The notes beneath the pieces are model-generated. The model ran no database searches. It was given only the letters and a program-made list of their open reading frames with translations, and had not been told where the DNA came from. From NCBI RefSeq assembly GCF_001676785.2, contig NZ_CP015910.2:1550001-1614000 (forward strand): DNA of 64,000 nucleotides, read 5' to 3'. A program made the translations under genes and the position numbers. This document shows positions 48,355 through 58,176 of the stretch, piece after piece. The stretch is from Brachyspira hyodysenteriae ATCC 27164. GTDB taxonomy: Bacteria; Spirochaetota; Brachyspiria; Brachyspirales; Brachyspiraceae. Every line of letters starts with the position of its first letter. The first letter of the stretch is position 1.

Positions 48355-50919
48355 ATGAAATCATTAAAAAAAGAAATTATATACCCTATTATATTTGCAC
48401 TTCTTTCTATATTATTTTTCTACAGCAATTTAACTTTCTCTTATCTTCAGATGGGAGATGTTATTCTTTGGGATATAAAAAATATAAAAGATGCAATATT
48501 CAATGGAAATTTATATTTCTGGAATAATGCTTATTTTACAATAGCAGCACCATCAACAGTGCCTATTCATCCAAAATCTTTACTAATAGCATTACTTCCT
48601 AATAATATATACCCTCAGGTAAGTATAATGTTTCATATTACTGTAATGGGATATGGTTTATTTTTATTTTTAAGAGAAAAGAAATTATCAATAAAAGCTT
48701 CTATGTTCGGCGCTATAGCTTTGATGTTCTCAAACGCTATAATAACATTAATATTGCCTGGACACCTAGGAAAATTTGAAACTTACTGTTATTTTCCATT
48801 TGTATTGTATTTCCTTTCAAAAGCTATGAATACTGAAAAATGGATTCATTTTCTTTTTACAAGTGCTTTTTTAGGAATAGCATTTTTAGGCGGAGCATTA
48901 GATGTAGCTATGTACTTCGCTTTATTTTTATCTTGTTATTTTTTATATTTACTTTACTGCAAAAAGAATGATAAAAAAATAATGGACTTTATAAAAACAG
49001 ACATAAAAAAAATAATTCTTCTATGTGTTAAATTTGCCTTAGTAGCAGTATTTTCCTTTTTAATGTCTATACAAATTATAATGATAACAAGAAACACTCA
49101 GGATATGGGAGCAGCAGGAGTTACAGATAAAAATCAATTATGGGAATGGGCTACTAGATGGTCATATCCGCCTGAAGAAATATTGGGATTCTTTATGCCT
49201 GGATTCTTTGGATACTATTCAGGTAGTCAGACTCATCCTTATTGGGGAAGAATAGCTAATATGCCTGGAGAGCCTAAAACTTCAAACTTCTCTTTAACTT
49301 CTGCCAATATTGGTTATATCACTTTCATCTTTATAATATTTGCAATATTTATAAGCAGAAAAAAATACAGTGAAAAATATTTCTGGATTGGAACTGCCCT
49401 ATTCTTTTTGATAGCAAGTTTCGGAAGATATTTCCCTGTTATATATGGAGCTTTATTTCAAATACCAATATTTCAAGATGCAAGAAACCCTAATAAATTC
49501 ATAGAAATTATACCTATTCCATTTGCAATTCTTTCATCATTTGCATGCGATTATATATTCAAAGCATTGGAAGCAAAAAAAGAGGATAAACTCTTAAAAT
49601 ATTTAGAAGATGATTATAAATATATAAGCATAGCTCAAAAAATTATGTATGTAATAACAATAGTATCTGTTGTACTTGCATTAATAACAATATTAACAAA
49701 TGGAATGATATATAATAGTTTTGTAGCAGATTGGAAAGAAGCTAATGCTACTTTAATATCAAAAAATATATTTATGTCATTTATAAGATTAGCTTTAATA
49801 TCTTCTGCTGTACTTCTTTTAATTAATAATGCCATTTCATTGAAGGAAATAACTATAAAAGATAAATTCATTTTAATAGTACCATTAATAGGATTTATAT
49901 TGTTTTCTGTGTATGATTTAGGACATATAGGTTTTCTCATCATAGGAAGTATTATAGTATTTTTCTATATTATTATAGCAAACAAAGAACAACTATTTTA
50001 TAAATATCTCCCTTATATGTTTATGGCTGTATTATTTTTGGATTTAACTCAAAGCGGAAATATCTTTATAGTAAAATCTAATTATGATCAGATGTATAAT
50101 TCTACTCCTATAGTTGATCATATATTAAATGAAAAAGGCAATGAAACAACAATGCCTATACTTATTCCTTATCTATATAGATACACTACTCACACAATGC
50201 CTTATTACAAAATACCTTTAACTGAGCCTCCTGCAGCAAGCAGATTATCAAAAGATATTACAGATGTATTTACAGCTTTCAGAATAAATGATTATGTTGG
50301 TTATCAGCCTAGACTTATGGATCTTTTAGGAGTGAGATATATTCTAAGTCCTACATATTTGGATCAGTCTATTCTTTCAAACGATTTAACAAAAATTACT
50401 GAATATCAAGATCAATTCTCAGCAGCTGTTTTATATGAACTTAAAGGCTATAGAAATAAATACGAGTTTGTAAATAATGCATATAATGCAGTAGACTTCA
50501 ATGATGGACTTGGAAGAATTACAATGCCTAATTTCAATTTAGCTAATGAGGTTGTTTTATTAAATAATTCAAATAATAATATCACTTTAAATAATGCTAA
50601 TTCTATATATACTGCTGAATTAATTGAAGAAACTGATAATAAAATAGTACTTAATGTAAAAACTCCTGAACCTGGAATCCTAGTATCCAAAGAGCGTTAT
50701 AATACTGATTGGTCTGTAACTGTAAATGGAGAAAAGAAAGAGCTTTTAAATGCTAATCTATTATTTAGAGGTGTTTATGTTGAACCAGGAGATAATAATA
50801 TAGTATTTGAATTCACGCCTTCAATGAAATATTTATACAGTACAATAATCTGCTGGATAATATTTATAGCCCTTTCTCTTGTAAATATAGTTTTATATTT
50901 AAAAAAACAAGATAATTAA
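48355..50919 (+). CDS. YfhO-like polytopic membrane protein
   Basis: An 854-residue protein with about twelve membrane helices, resembling the bacterial YfhO family (GT-C fold). The first extracellular loop holds DVILWDIKNIKDAIFNG and WNNAYFTIAAPS, typical of the acidic loop of GT-C enzymes. The C-terminal 200 residues are mainly extracytoplasmic and beta-rich (VKTPEPGILVSKERYNTDWS) and precede a final helix. YfhO in Gram-positive bacteria takes part in glycosylating lipoteichoic acid; the substrate in a spirochaete is unknown. Confidence 0.8.
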   Translation: MKSLKKEIIYPIIFALLSILFFYSNLTFSYLQMGDVILWDIKNIKDAIFNGNLYFWNNAYFTIAAPSTVPIHPKSLLIALLPNNIYPQVSIMFHITVMGYGLFLFLREKKLSIKASMFGAIALMFSNAIITLILPGHLGKFETYCYFPFVLYFLSKAMNTEKWIHFLFTSAFLGIAFLGGALDVAMYFALFLSCYFLYLLYCKKNDKKIMDFIKTDIKKIILLCVKFALVAVFSFLMSIQIIMITRNTQDMGAAGVTDKNQLWEWATRWSYPPEEILGFFMPGFFGYYSGSQTHPYWGRIANMPGEPKTSNFSLTSANIGYITFIFIIFAIFISRKKYSEKYFWIGTALFFLIASFGRYFPVIYGALFQIPIFQDARNPNKFIEIIPIPFAILSSFACDYIFKALEAKKEDKLLKYLEDDYKYISIAQKIMYVITIVSVVLALITILTNGMIYNSFVADWKEANATLISKNIFMSFIRLALISSAVLLLINNAISLKEITIKDKFILIVPLIGFILFSVYDLGHIGFLIIGSIIVFFYIIIANKEQLFYKYLPYMFMAVLFLDLTQSGNIFIVKSNYDQMYNSTPIVDHILNEKGNETTMPILIPYLYRYTTHTMPYYKIPLTEPPAASRLSKDITDVFTAFRINDYVGYQPRLMDLLGVRYILSPTYLDQSILSNDLTKITEYQDQFSAAVLYELKGYRNKYEFVNNAYNAVDFNDGLGRITMPNFNLANEVVLLNNSNNNITLNNANSIYTAELIEETDNKIVLNVKTPEPGILVSKERYNTDWSVTVNGEKKELLNANLLFRGVYVEPGDNNIVFEFTPSMKYLYSTIICWIIFIALSLVNIVLYLKKQDN

Positions 50920-50940
50920 TAAAAATATATATTTTATGTA

Positions 50941-50979
50941 AAAACAGTTTTAATATTTTCATATTAGAACTGTTTTTTT
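50941..50979 (+). terminator. Terminator of the YfhO-like gene
   Basis: AAAACAGTT (50941-50949) and AACTGTTTT (50968-50976) with inner TAATAT/ATATTA pairing, followed by more T residues. Confidence 0.8.
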
Positions 50980-51070
50980 AAATTTACAGCAAACATATAC
51001 GATAATATGTAAGTAATAATCATAAAAATAAATATCTTGTAAATAAGAAGTAAAATATTTGTAAAAAATA

Positions 51071-51099
51071 TTGACATATAATAATAAATATGATATACT
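51071..51099 (+). promoter_or_regulatory. Promoter of the second PepSY-like gene
   Basis: TTGACA (51071-51076), 17-nt spacer, TATACT (51094-51099). The boxes and spacing are the same as for paralogue 1. The transcript carries an unusually strong, repeated ribosome binding site, AGGAGGAGGAGG, at 51111-51122. Confidence 0.8.
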
Positions 51100-51128
51100 A
51101 ATTATATAAAAGGAGGAGGAGGTTATTT

Positions 51129-51557
51129 ATGAAAATACTAAAAGTAATATTAACAATTATCATAATCTCTTCCTGCAGTTTATTCGCAGATGATTGGATT
51201 GTTTCTCCTGAACAGCTGCCTCAAAGGGCTAAACAATTTATAGCTCAAGTATTTCCTGATGCACAAATATGGTATGTAGAAATGGATGATGGAAAATATG
51301 AGGTAGAACTTTCCAACGGCATAAAAATAGACTTCTTAGGAAACGGAGATTGGAAGGAAATAGATGCCGAATATATTGGAATACCATATAATGTATTTCC
51401 TGCCAATGTTGCAAACACAATAAGAAACACATATCCGCAAACCGTTATAATAAGTGCTGAAAAGAAATGGGGTACTTATGAAATAAAGCTTAATAATATG
51501 ATGGAGCTTTATATATCTTCTGACGGTCAGCTGATAGGACAAAAATTCGACGATTGA
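51129..51557 (+). CDS. Secreted PepSY-like (DUF2874-type) protein, paralogue 2
   Basis: A 142-residue exported protein with a signal peptide ending near SLFA and the same two-repeat structure as paralogue 1 at 14917-15345. Shared blocks include LPQRAKQFIAQVFPDAQIWY, SNGIKIDFLGNGDWKEID, a second repeat NTYPQTVIISAEKKWGTYEI and the C-terminal GQKFDD. Both are the same length, with a mature part that diverges mainly in the linker. Very strong promoter and Shine-Dalgarno suggest high expression. Confidence 0.8.
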   Translation: MKILKVILTIIIISSCSLFADDWIVSPEQLPQRAKQFIAQVFPDAQIWYVEMDDGKYEVELSNGIKIDFLGNGDWKEIDAEYIGIPYNVFPANVANTIRNTYPQTVIISAEKKWGTYEIKLNNMMELYISSDGQLIGQKFDD

Positions 51558-51582
51558 TTTACTTTCCATCCCATATACAATG

Positions 51583-51617
51583 CAGGGTATTAGATTTCTA
51601 ATACCCTGTAATTTTTT
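51583..51617 (+). terminator. Rho-independent terminator of PepSY-like paralogue 2
   Basis: CAGGGTATTAG (51583-51593) and CTAATACCCTG (51598-51608) form an 11-bp perfect stem around ATTT and are followed by a T-tract. No T-tract follows it on the other strand. Confidence 0.88.
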
Positions 51618-51679
51618 AACAATCAAAATTCAAAATAAATTAAAATGAATATCTATAAAGTTATAAAGCATTAATATTG

Positions 51680-53938
51680 TCAGTCCTTATAATACTTGCT
51701 GTAATATTCATAGCTTTTAATAACTCTCTCTACATAATATTCAGTTTCTTCAATATCAATGAATCTTCCTGTACGATACATATTATTAGTACCATACTCT
51801 GCTTTCCATCTTCTTCCGCGTCCTGAACCTGCATTATAACTTGCTGCTACTAATATATAATTGCTAGCCTTTTGACTGCTGAATAACCAGCCTAAATGAG
51901 AAACTCCTAAATTAATATTCTGCTTAGGATCTGTTAAATCTAAAGGATTATATCTATATCTTGCCTTTTTATTTTCAGCTGCTGCTGTTGTAGGCATTAA
52001 CTGCATAAGTCCCATAGCTCCAACCCAAGATTTAGCTTTAGGATCAAATAAACTTTCTTCACGCATTATAGCATATACAAAAGCAGGCTCTATTTTATAA
52101 TATTTAGCTTCAGGTACAACATATTCATCAAAATATCTAGGATAAACTCTCTTTCTAAACTCATCAGGAAGCAAATCAACATTATCACTGTAAGGATATC
52201 CAAAATATTTTCCTATATTTGCTGATACTTGTATAAGCCTTTTTGTATTTCCTGAATCTTTAAATATTTTTTCAGCAAAATAAAATAAAGGATATGTTAC
52301 CTGTGTCTTTTTAAATATTTTATCGAATTCAGTATATGCATTATCATAATCGCCATAATAGTATAATATTATTGCTTTATTAACTTCTCTTCTAGTCTGA
52401 AGTGATAATTCATTAAATAAATCATCCTCGCTTCTATTAGCGTATAAATCTTTTACAAATCTATTATGCATAAGAATATTTTTAGCCAATGCCCTAGCCT
52501 CTCTTGTTATATTATCTTCTTTACCTGTAGCAATATAATTTAAAAATTGTATCTTATTAAGCATCTGCATAGATTTAGTAAAATTAGAATCAGCATAATA
52601 TCTTTTAGCTTCATTTAAATAATAAGTATTGCTAAGCTGAACATTAGCTATCATTTCATTATTGGCAAGACTCAAAGCACCTTTTATAAAATAATGGCTT
52701 TTACTTGTAAGAAGTGTTTTCATTAAATATTCATCTCTTTTTTCAATATCTCCAAACTCTTCAGCAGTCCACATATTCCAAGATAATGCAAAATCATGTC
52801 TGAAACTAGGATATCTTGCTTCTAAAGCCTTAGTAGCAAAATAAGTTTCTGTTTTATTATTTAATTTGAATGCCTTTCTTAAATATGATTTTAATGCAAG
52901 CTCTGTATATCTGCTTTTAGGAAATCTCTTCATTACATTAGTAAGATAAGTTTTTGCCTGAACTAAATTATTTCTATTCAAACTCAAAGTAACAAAACTA
53001 TTATATATTCTAGGAACATAATCATCTCTAGGATATTCTTTCAAAAAAGTATTATAAAGTTCTATTGATTTTTCATAATTTTTTAATCTATTATAATTAT
53101 CTGCAGAATAGTAAAGACCTAATCTTCTATGAGATTTATTGTTAAGATTTGATAAATACTCATCGAATAAAGCCGCAGCATCTCTTCTGTCTCCAGACTT
53201 CTGTTTAATTCTAGCCATATAATATGTAGAACTTGCTTTATAAGCATTATTATCATATAAATACTGAAAATGCTTTAAAGATGCTTTTCTATATCCTGCT
53301 TCATAAAGTATGGTTGCTGTTTTAAATTTTAAATTATTTGGAAAAGATGAAATATCTTCAGGGAAATTATTATTATAATATATAGCAGCTTCGCTTAATC
53401 CGAATCTGTTTAAAAGTTCATAAGCTATCATTCTAGCCTTATTGGTATCATCAGTATCTCTTAAAGCTCTTATTCCAACAAATTCTTTAATCCATTTTTG
53501 AGATTTACCATTAAAAAAATTGCTTATAGGATAATCATCTCTATAAAACTCAGTAAGAGCCTTATATTGCTCTGCATAAGGATATAATGATGAACGCGGA
53601 TATTCTTTCATTAGTAAGGCATATAAATCTATTGCTTCATTATACATATTAGTTAGCAAAGCACTTTTAGCTCCGTAATATATAGTATAATCTCTAATGA
53701 TCATATCATCTTCTGTATTCATAATATTTGTAAATTGATTGTATGCTTCTAAATATTTTCCTCTATTATGAAGTTCTAATGCCGTACCATAATTGATTTT
53801 ATTTTTTGATATAATATTCTTTTGTAATGATATATCCTGAGCACCCAACATGGATGTCATTACAATAACAATGATTTCAAAACAAAGTGTAAATATTAAA
53901 ACTCTTTTATTAAAAATTTTTAAAATAGTATTTTTCAT
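51680..53938 (-). CDS. Soluble-type lytic murein transglycosylase (Slt70-like), paralogue 1
   Basis: A 752-residue exported enzyme that cleaves peptidoglycan glycan strands to anhydro-muropeptides. A signal or membrane segment (residues 13-31) is followed by a long superhelical region of TPR/Slt-type helices (about 45-590). The C-terminal catalytic domain has the Glu in MREESLFDPKAKSWVGAMGL (near 627), LMQLMPTTAA and ASYNAGSGRGRRW. A paralogue of nearly the same length lies upstream on the same strand, with copy E between. Roles in wall turnover or making room for periplasmic flagella are possible but unproven. Confidence 0.9.
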   Translation of the reverse strand: MKNTILKIFNKRVLIFTLCFEIIVIVMTSMLGAQDISLQKNIISKNKINYGTALELHNRGKYLEAYNQFTNIMNTEDDMIIRDYTIYYGAKSALLTNMYNEAIDLYALLMKEYPRSSLYPYAEQYKALTEFYRDDYPISNFFNGKSQKWIKEFVGIRALRDTDDTNKARMIAYELLNRFGLSEAAIYYNNNFPEDISSFPNNLKFKTATILYEAGYRKASLKHFQYLYDNNAYKASSTYYMARIKQKSGDRRDAAALFDEYLSNLNNKSHRRLGLYYSADNYNRLKNYEKSIELYNTFLKEYPRDDYVPRIYNSFVTLSLNRNNLVQAKTYLTNVMKRFPKSRYTELALKSYLRKAFKLNNKTETYFATKALEARYPSFRHDFALSWNMWTAEEFGDIEKRDEYLMKTLLTSKSHYFIKGALSLANNEMIANVQLSNTYYLNEAKRYYADSNFTKSMQMLNKIQFLNYIATGKEDNITREARALAKNILMHNRFVKDLYANRSEDDLFNELSLQTRREVNKAIILYYYGDYDNAYTEFDKIFKKTQVTYPLFYFAEKIFKDSGNTKRLIQVSANIGKYFGYPYSDNVDLLPDEFRKRVYPRYFDEYVVPEAKYYKIEPAFVYAIMREESLFDPKAKSWVGAMGLMQLMPTTAAAENKKARYRYNPLDLTDPKQNINLGVSHLGWLFSSQKASNYILVAASYNAGSGRGRRWKAEYGTNNMYRTGRFIDIEETEYYVERVIKSYEYYSKYYKD

Positions 53939-54025
53939 TTAATATAAGCCTGAAATAGTTTTTATATAGCAGCTATTATTGTATTACTTTTTTGATTTTT
54001 TGCAAATAAATTTTACATTTCGATT

Positions 54026-54296
54026 ATATACTGAAAATTTTTAAGTTTGTCAATCGATGCACTTTATATATAATTATCAACTTTTTTGCCGCACAAAAAA
54101 GTTGCAAAAAACGCAATTGCTATAACTTTATATTAAAAAATACTTATTAAATATAGGATATAACCTGAATTTAAAGTAAAAATGCAGTCTTTTTTGTTCT
54201 TTTGGCCACAAAAAGAACTGGGGGAGTGGGGGCTAGTCCCCACAAAACATAAATTTAAAATTGCTTTTTTAACAAACTTAAAAATTTTCAGTATAT
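54026..54296 (-). repeat. Intergenic palindromic element, copy E (intact terminal inverted repeats)
   Basis: The ends (54026-54053 and 54269-54296) are 28-bp inverted repeats with a single mismatch; each starts ATATACTGAAAATTTTTAAG. Inside are two hairpins of the type ACTTTTTTGCCGCACAAAAAAGT and GTTCTTTTGGCCACAAAAAGAAC, and a GTGGGG...CCCCAC hairpin near 54224-54242. Element length is 271 bp and there is no open reading frame. It lies between the stop codon of paralogue 2 and the start of paralogue 1 of the lytic transglycosylases. Confidence 0.85.
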
Positions 54297-54325
54297 TTCA
54301 AATATGTTTATAAAATAATTACATA

Positions 54326-56575
54326 TTAATCTTGATAATATTTACTGTAATGTTCATAACTATTAATAACTTTCTCTACATAATATTCAGTTTCTTCAAT
54401 ATCGATGAATCTTCCTGTACGATACATATTATTAGTACCATATTCGGACTTCCATCTTTTTCCGCGTCCTGAACCTGCATTGTAACTTGCCGCCACTATT
54501 ATATAGTTGCTTGCATTTTCATTTTTAAATAACCAGCTTAAATGTCCGATACCTATATTAATGTTTTGTTTAGGATCGGTTAAATCTAATGGATCGTATC
54601 TGTATCTAGGATTTCTATTTTGCTCTGCAGCTGTAGCAGGCATTAACTGCATAAGTCCCATAGCCCCAACCCAAGATTTAGCCTTTGGATCAAATGTACT
54701 TTCCTCACGCATTATAGCATATACAAATAATGGATCTATTTTATAATGCTTTGCCTCTGGAAGAACATACTCATCAAAATATCTAGGATAAACCATTTTT
54801 CTAAACTCATCAGGAAGCAAATCTGTATTATAAGTATAAGAATAATCAAAGTATTTTCCTATATTAACAGATATCTGCATAAGCCTTTTAGTATTTCCTG
54901 AATCTTTAAAAATCTTTTCAGCAAAATAAAATAATGGATAATTTACTTTTTCAGCTTTCTTAAATATTTTATCATATTCTGTGTATGCATTATCATAATC
55001 GCCATAACAGTATAACAATATTGATCTATCAACTTCATTAGTAGTTTGTAATGATAATTCATTAAATAAACTATAATCAGTTTTATTTGAATATAGCTCT
55101 TTTACAAAATCATTTTGCATAAGAATATTTTTAGCCATATCTCTAACTGATTTCATAAAATCATCTTCTTTTCCAGTAGCAATATAATTTAAAAATTGCA
55201 CCTTATCAAGCATTTCCATAGATTTAGTATAATTTGAATCAGTGTAATATTTTTTAGCTTCATCAAAATAATAAGTATTGCTGATTTCAACATTTTTAAT
55301 CATATCATCATTAGCTAAAGTCAAAGCACCTTTTACAAAATAATGATTTTTACTTGTAAGAAGTGTTTTCATTAAATATTCATCTCTTTTTTCAGTATCT
55401 CCAAATTCTTCTGCACTCCACATGCTCCAAGACAATGGAAAATCATGTCTGAATTTTGTATATCTTTTCTCTAATGCTGAAGTTGCAAAATAAGTTTCAG
55501 TTTTATTTTTTAATTTAAATGCTTTTCTCAAATATGATTTTAATGCCAATTCAGTCTGCCAGCTATTTGGAAATTTATTCATAACATTAGTTAAATAAAC
55601 TTTCGCCTGAACTAAATTATTTTTATTTAAACTTGTATTAACAAAATTATTATATATTCTAGGAACATAATCATCTCTTGGGTACTCTTTCAAAAATGTA
55701 TTATATAATTCCATTGATTTAGCATTATTTGTCAATTTAGCATAATTACCTGCGGAATAGTAAAGCCCCATTTTTCTATATGTTTTATTATTAGCATTAG
55801 TTAAATATTCATCATACAATTTAGCTGCTTCTTCCCTATTTCCTTCTGATTCATTTATTCTAGCCATATAATAAGTTGAATTTCCCTTATTATAATTATT
55901 AGAGTATAAATATTCAAAATGCTTTAATGCAGATTTTTTAAATCCTGACTCATAAAGTACTGAAGCAGCCTTATATTTTAAACCATTATCAAATAAAAAT
56001 ATTTCATCTTCATAATTATCATTATAATAAATAATAGCCTCAGTATTTGACAATTTAGTTATAAGTTCATAAGCTATCATCTTAGCTTTATTAGTATCAT
56101 CAGTATTTCTTAAAGCTCTAATACCTACAAATTCTTTAATCCAATTTTGTTTCCTACTATTAAAAAAGTTGCTCACAGGATAATCATCTCTATAAAACTC
56201 GGCTAATGCTTTATACTGTTCAGCATAAGCATATAGCGGCGAATTTGTATATTCTTTCATTAATAATGAATACAAATCTATAGCTTCATCATACATATTG
56301 GTACTTAAAGCACTTTTAGCTCCATAATATATAATATAATCTTTGATGATTGCATCCTCATCTCTATTCATTATATTAGTAAATTGATTATATGCTTCTA
56401 AATATTTTTCTCTATTATATAATTCTAATGCAGTGCCATAATTCATTTTATTTTTTGAAGTGATTTTATTTTTTAATGAAATATCCTGTGCGGTAAGCAT
56501 AGAGGCAATTACAGCAATAATAACAGCAAAACAAATAATAAATAATATGAATCTTTTAAAAGCTTTATTTTTCAT
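54326..56575 (-). CDS. Soluble-type lytic murein transglycosylase (Slt70-like), paralogue 2
   Basis: A 749-residue tandem paralogue of the gene at 51680-53938, aligned with it nearly end to end. It has the same membrane or signal segment (residues 11-27), the helical superstructure with matched insertions, and the catalytic region MREESTFDPKAKSWVGAMGL, LMQLMPATAA and ASYNAGSGRGKRW. Both keep the catalytic Glu, so both should be active. The gene begins at an ATG after GGG with weak ribosome binding. Confidence 0.9.
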   Translation of the reverse strand: MKNKAFKRFILFIICFAVIIAVIASMLTAQDISLKNKITSKNKMNYGTALELYNREKYLEAYNQFTNIMNRDEDAIIKDYIIYYGAKSALSTNMYDEAIDLYSLLMKEYTNSPLYAYAEQYKALAEFYRDDYPVSNFFNSRKQNWIKEFVGIRALRNTDDTNKAKMIAYELITKLSNTEAIIYYNDNYEDEIFLFDNGLKYKAASVLYESGFKKSALKHFEYLYSNNYNKGNSTYYMARINESEGNREEAAKLYDEYLTNANNKTYRKMGLYYSAGNYAKLTNNAKSMELYNTFLKEYPRDDYVPRIYNNFVNTSLNKNNLVQAKVYLTNVMNKFPNSWQTELALKSYLRKAFKLKNKTETYFATSALEKRYTKFRHDFPLSWSMWSAEEFGDTEKRDEYLMKTLLTSKNHYFVKGALTLANDDMIKNVEISNTYYFDEAKKYYTDSNYTKSMEMLDKVQFLNYIATGKEDDFMKSVRDMAKNILMQNDFVKELYSNKTDYSLFNELSLQTTNEVDRSILLYCYGDYDNAYTEYDKIFKKAEKVNYPLFYFAEKIFKDSGNTKRLMQISVNIGKYFDYSYTYNTDLLPDEFRKMVYPRYFDEYVLPEAKHYKIDPLFVYAIMREESTFDPKAKSWVGAMGLMQLMPATAAEQNRNPRYRYDPLDLTDPKQNINIGIGHLSWLFKNENASNYIIVAASYNAGSGRGKRWKSEYGTNNMYRTGRFIDIEETEYYVEKVINSYEHYSKYYQD

Positions 56576-56734
56576 TTACACAAAACCCAAATATAATTTT
56601 TTATATATAAATTTTATTTTATTATTTTTACAATTTTTTGCAAATCAATTCAATATATTAATCATAAAAAATAATAGTAATTTATCAATATTTTTGTATA
56701 TTAACTATAAACAAATTATGGAGAAATATATAAA

Positions 56735-58105
56735 ATGGATTTAATAGAATTAAGAGATAAACAAAAAAAATTCTTTCAAACATCAAAAACTTTATCATAT
56801 AATTTCAGAATAGAACAATTAAAAAAATTAAAATCAATGTTAATAAAATATGAAAAAGATTTTATAGATGCATTATACAAAGACATGCAAAAATGCGAGT
56901 TTGAGGCTATAGCTTCAGAATTTTATATGGTTATAGAAGAAATTAATCTATTCATAAAAAATTTAAGAAGATGGATGCATCATAAAAAAGTAAAAAAGAA
57001 CATGATAACAATGGATGCTAAGACAATGGTTATAAATAAGCCATTTGGGGTATCATTGATAATATCGCCTTGGAATTATCCTGTTCAATTAACTTTTCTT
57101 CCGCTTGTAGGAGCAATAGGTGCAGGAAATACCGCTATAATAGCACCTTCTCAATTAACTCCTTGCGTTTATGATGTAATTTATGATTCAATAAAAAATA
57201 CATTTGATGAAGAGTATATTGCAGTTATAGATAAAACTGTGCCTCCGGAAAGTACAACAAAAATAGAATATGATAAAATTTTCTTTACAGGCTCTCCAAG
57301 AGTTGGAAAAATTATCATGGCAAATGCTTCAGAGTTTCTCACTTCTGTAACTTTAGAGCTTGGAGGAAAATCACCTGTAATAATAGATGATATAAAAGGA
57401 AATAATTTTAATAAAGCTGTAAAAAGAATTATATGGGGTAAATTTTTAAACTCCGGTCAAACTTGTATATCTCCTGATTATATATTATTAAGAGAAGATT
57501 TAAAAGAAAAATTTCTAACTGCATTCAGTAAAGAAATAGAATTATTCAATAAAGAAAGAAAACTGCATAGAATTATAAATGAAAATCATTATAAAAGAAT
57601 AAAATCATATTTGAATGACGGAAAAATAATTTACGGCGGTGAATACAATGATAATAATTTATCTATTTCCATTACAATAGTAGAACCTAAAGATTTAGAA
57701 ACTAATATAATTAAAGATGAAATATTCGGAAGTGTTTTCCCAATACTATATTACAAAACAAAAGAAGAAGCAAGAGATATAATAAATAAAGTTTGTTCAA
57801 AGCCTCTTGCTATGTATGTATTTTCAGAGGATATTGCTTTTAATTATTACTTTATAGAGAAAATGAGTTACGGATGCTGTGCTGTTAATGATACTATAAG
57901 TCAGATACTTAATCCTAATGCACCTTTCGGAGGAATCGGCAATAGCGGTATAGGACAGTATCATGGCTATGATAGCTTTAAATGTTTTTCAAAAGAAACA
58001 ACTATTCTAAATAAAGGTTATAGTTTTGAAATTGATACCAGATATCCGCCTTATGATAAAAATATAAAATCATTAAAATTTTTATACAATCTTACAAAGA
58101 AATAA
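56735..58105 (+). CDS. Aldehyde dehydrogenase (class 3 family)
   Basis: A 456-residue NAD(P)-dependent aldehyde dehydrogenase. The cofactor region has IISPWNYPVQL, the catalytic Glu is in LELGGKSPVII and the catalytic Cys in NSGQTCISPDY; FGSVFPI and PFGGIGNSGIGQYHG are late motifs. The length and these features fit ALDH3-type enzymes that act on medium- or long-chain aldehydes, but the substrate is not certain. GGAG precedes the ATG. Confidence 0.92.
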   Translation: MDLIELRDKQKKFFQTSKTLSYNFRIEQLKKLKSMLIKYEKDFIDALYKDMQKCEFEAIASEFYMVIEEINLFIKNLRRWMHHKKVKKNMITMDAKTMVINKPFGVSLIISPWNYPVQLTFLPLVGAIGAGNTAIIAPSQLTPCVYDVIYDSIKNTFDEEYIAVIDKTVPPESTTKIEYDKIFFTGSPRVGKIIMANASEFLTSVTLELGGKSPVIIDDIKGNNFNKAVKRIIWGKFLNSGQTCISPDYILLREDLKEKFLTAFSKEIELFNKERKLHRIINENHYKRIKSYLNDGKIIYGGEYNDNNLSISITIVEPKDLETNIIKDEIFGSVFPILYYKTKEEARDIINKVCSKPLAMYVFSEDIAFNYYFIEKMSYGCCAVNDTISQILNPNAPFGGIGNSGIGQYHGYDSFKCFSKETTILNKGYSFEIDTRYPPYDKNIKSLKFLYNLTKK

Positions 58106-58118
58106 ATTTAATAATAAA

Positions 58119-58152
58119 AAAGGCCTATATTTAATATCAATATAGGCCTTTT
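58119..58152. terminator. Bidirectional terminator
   Basis: AAAAGGCCTATATT (58119-58132) and AATATAGGCCTTTT (58139-58152) form a 14-bp perfect stem around a 6-nt loop, between two convergent genes. Confidence 0.9.
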
Positions 58153-58176
58153 ATTTTTTATGGTATTTATACTAAA

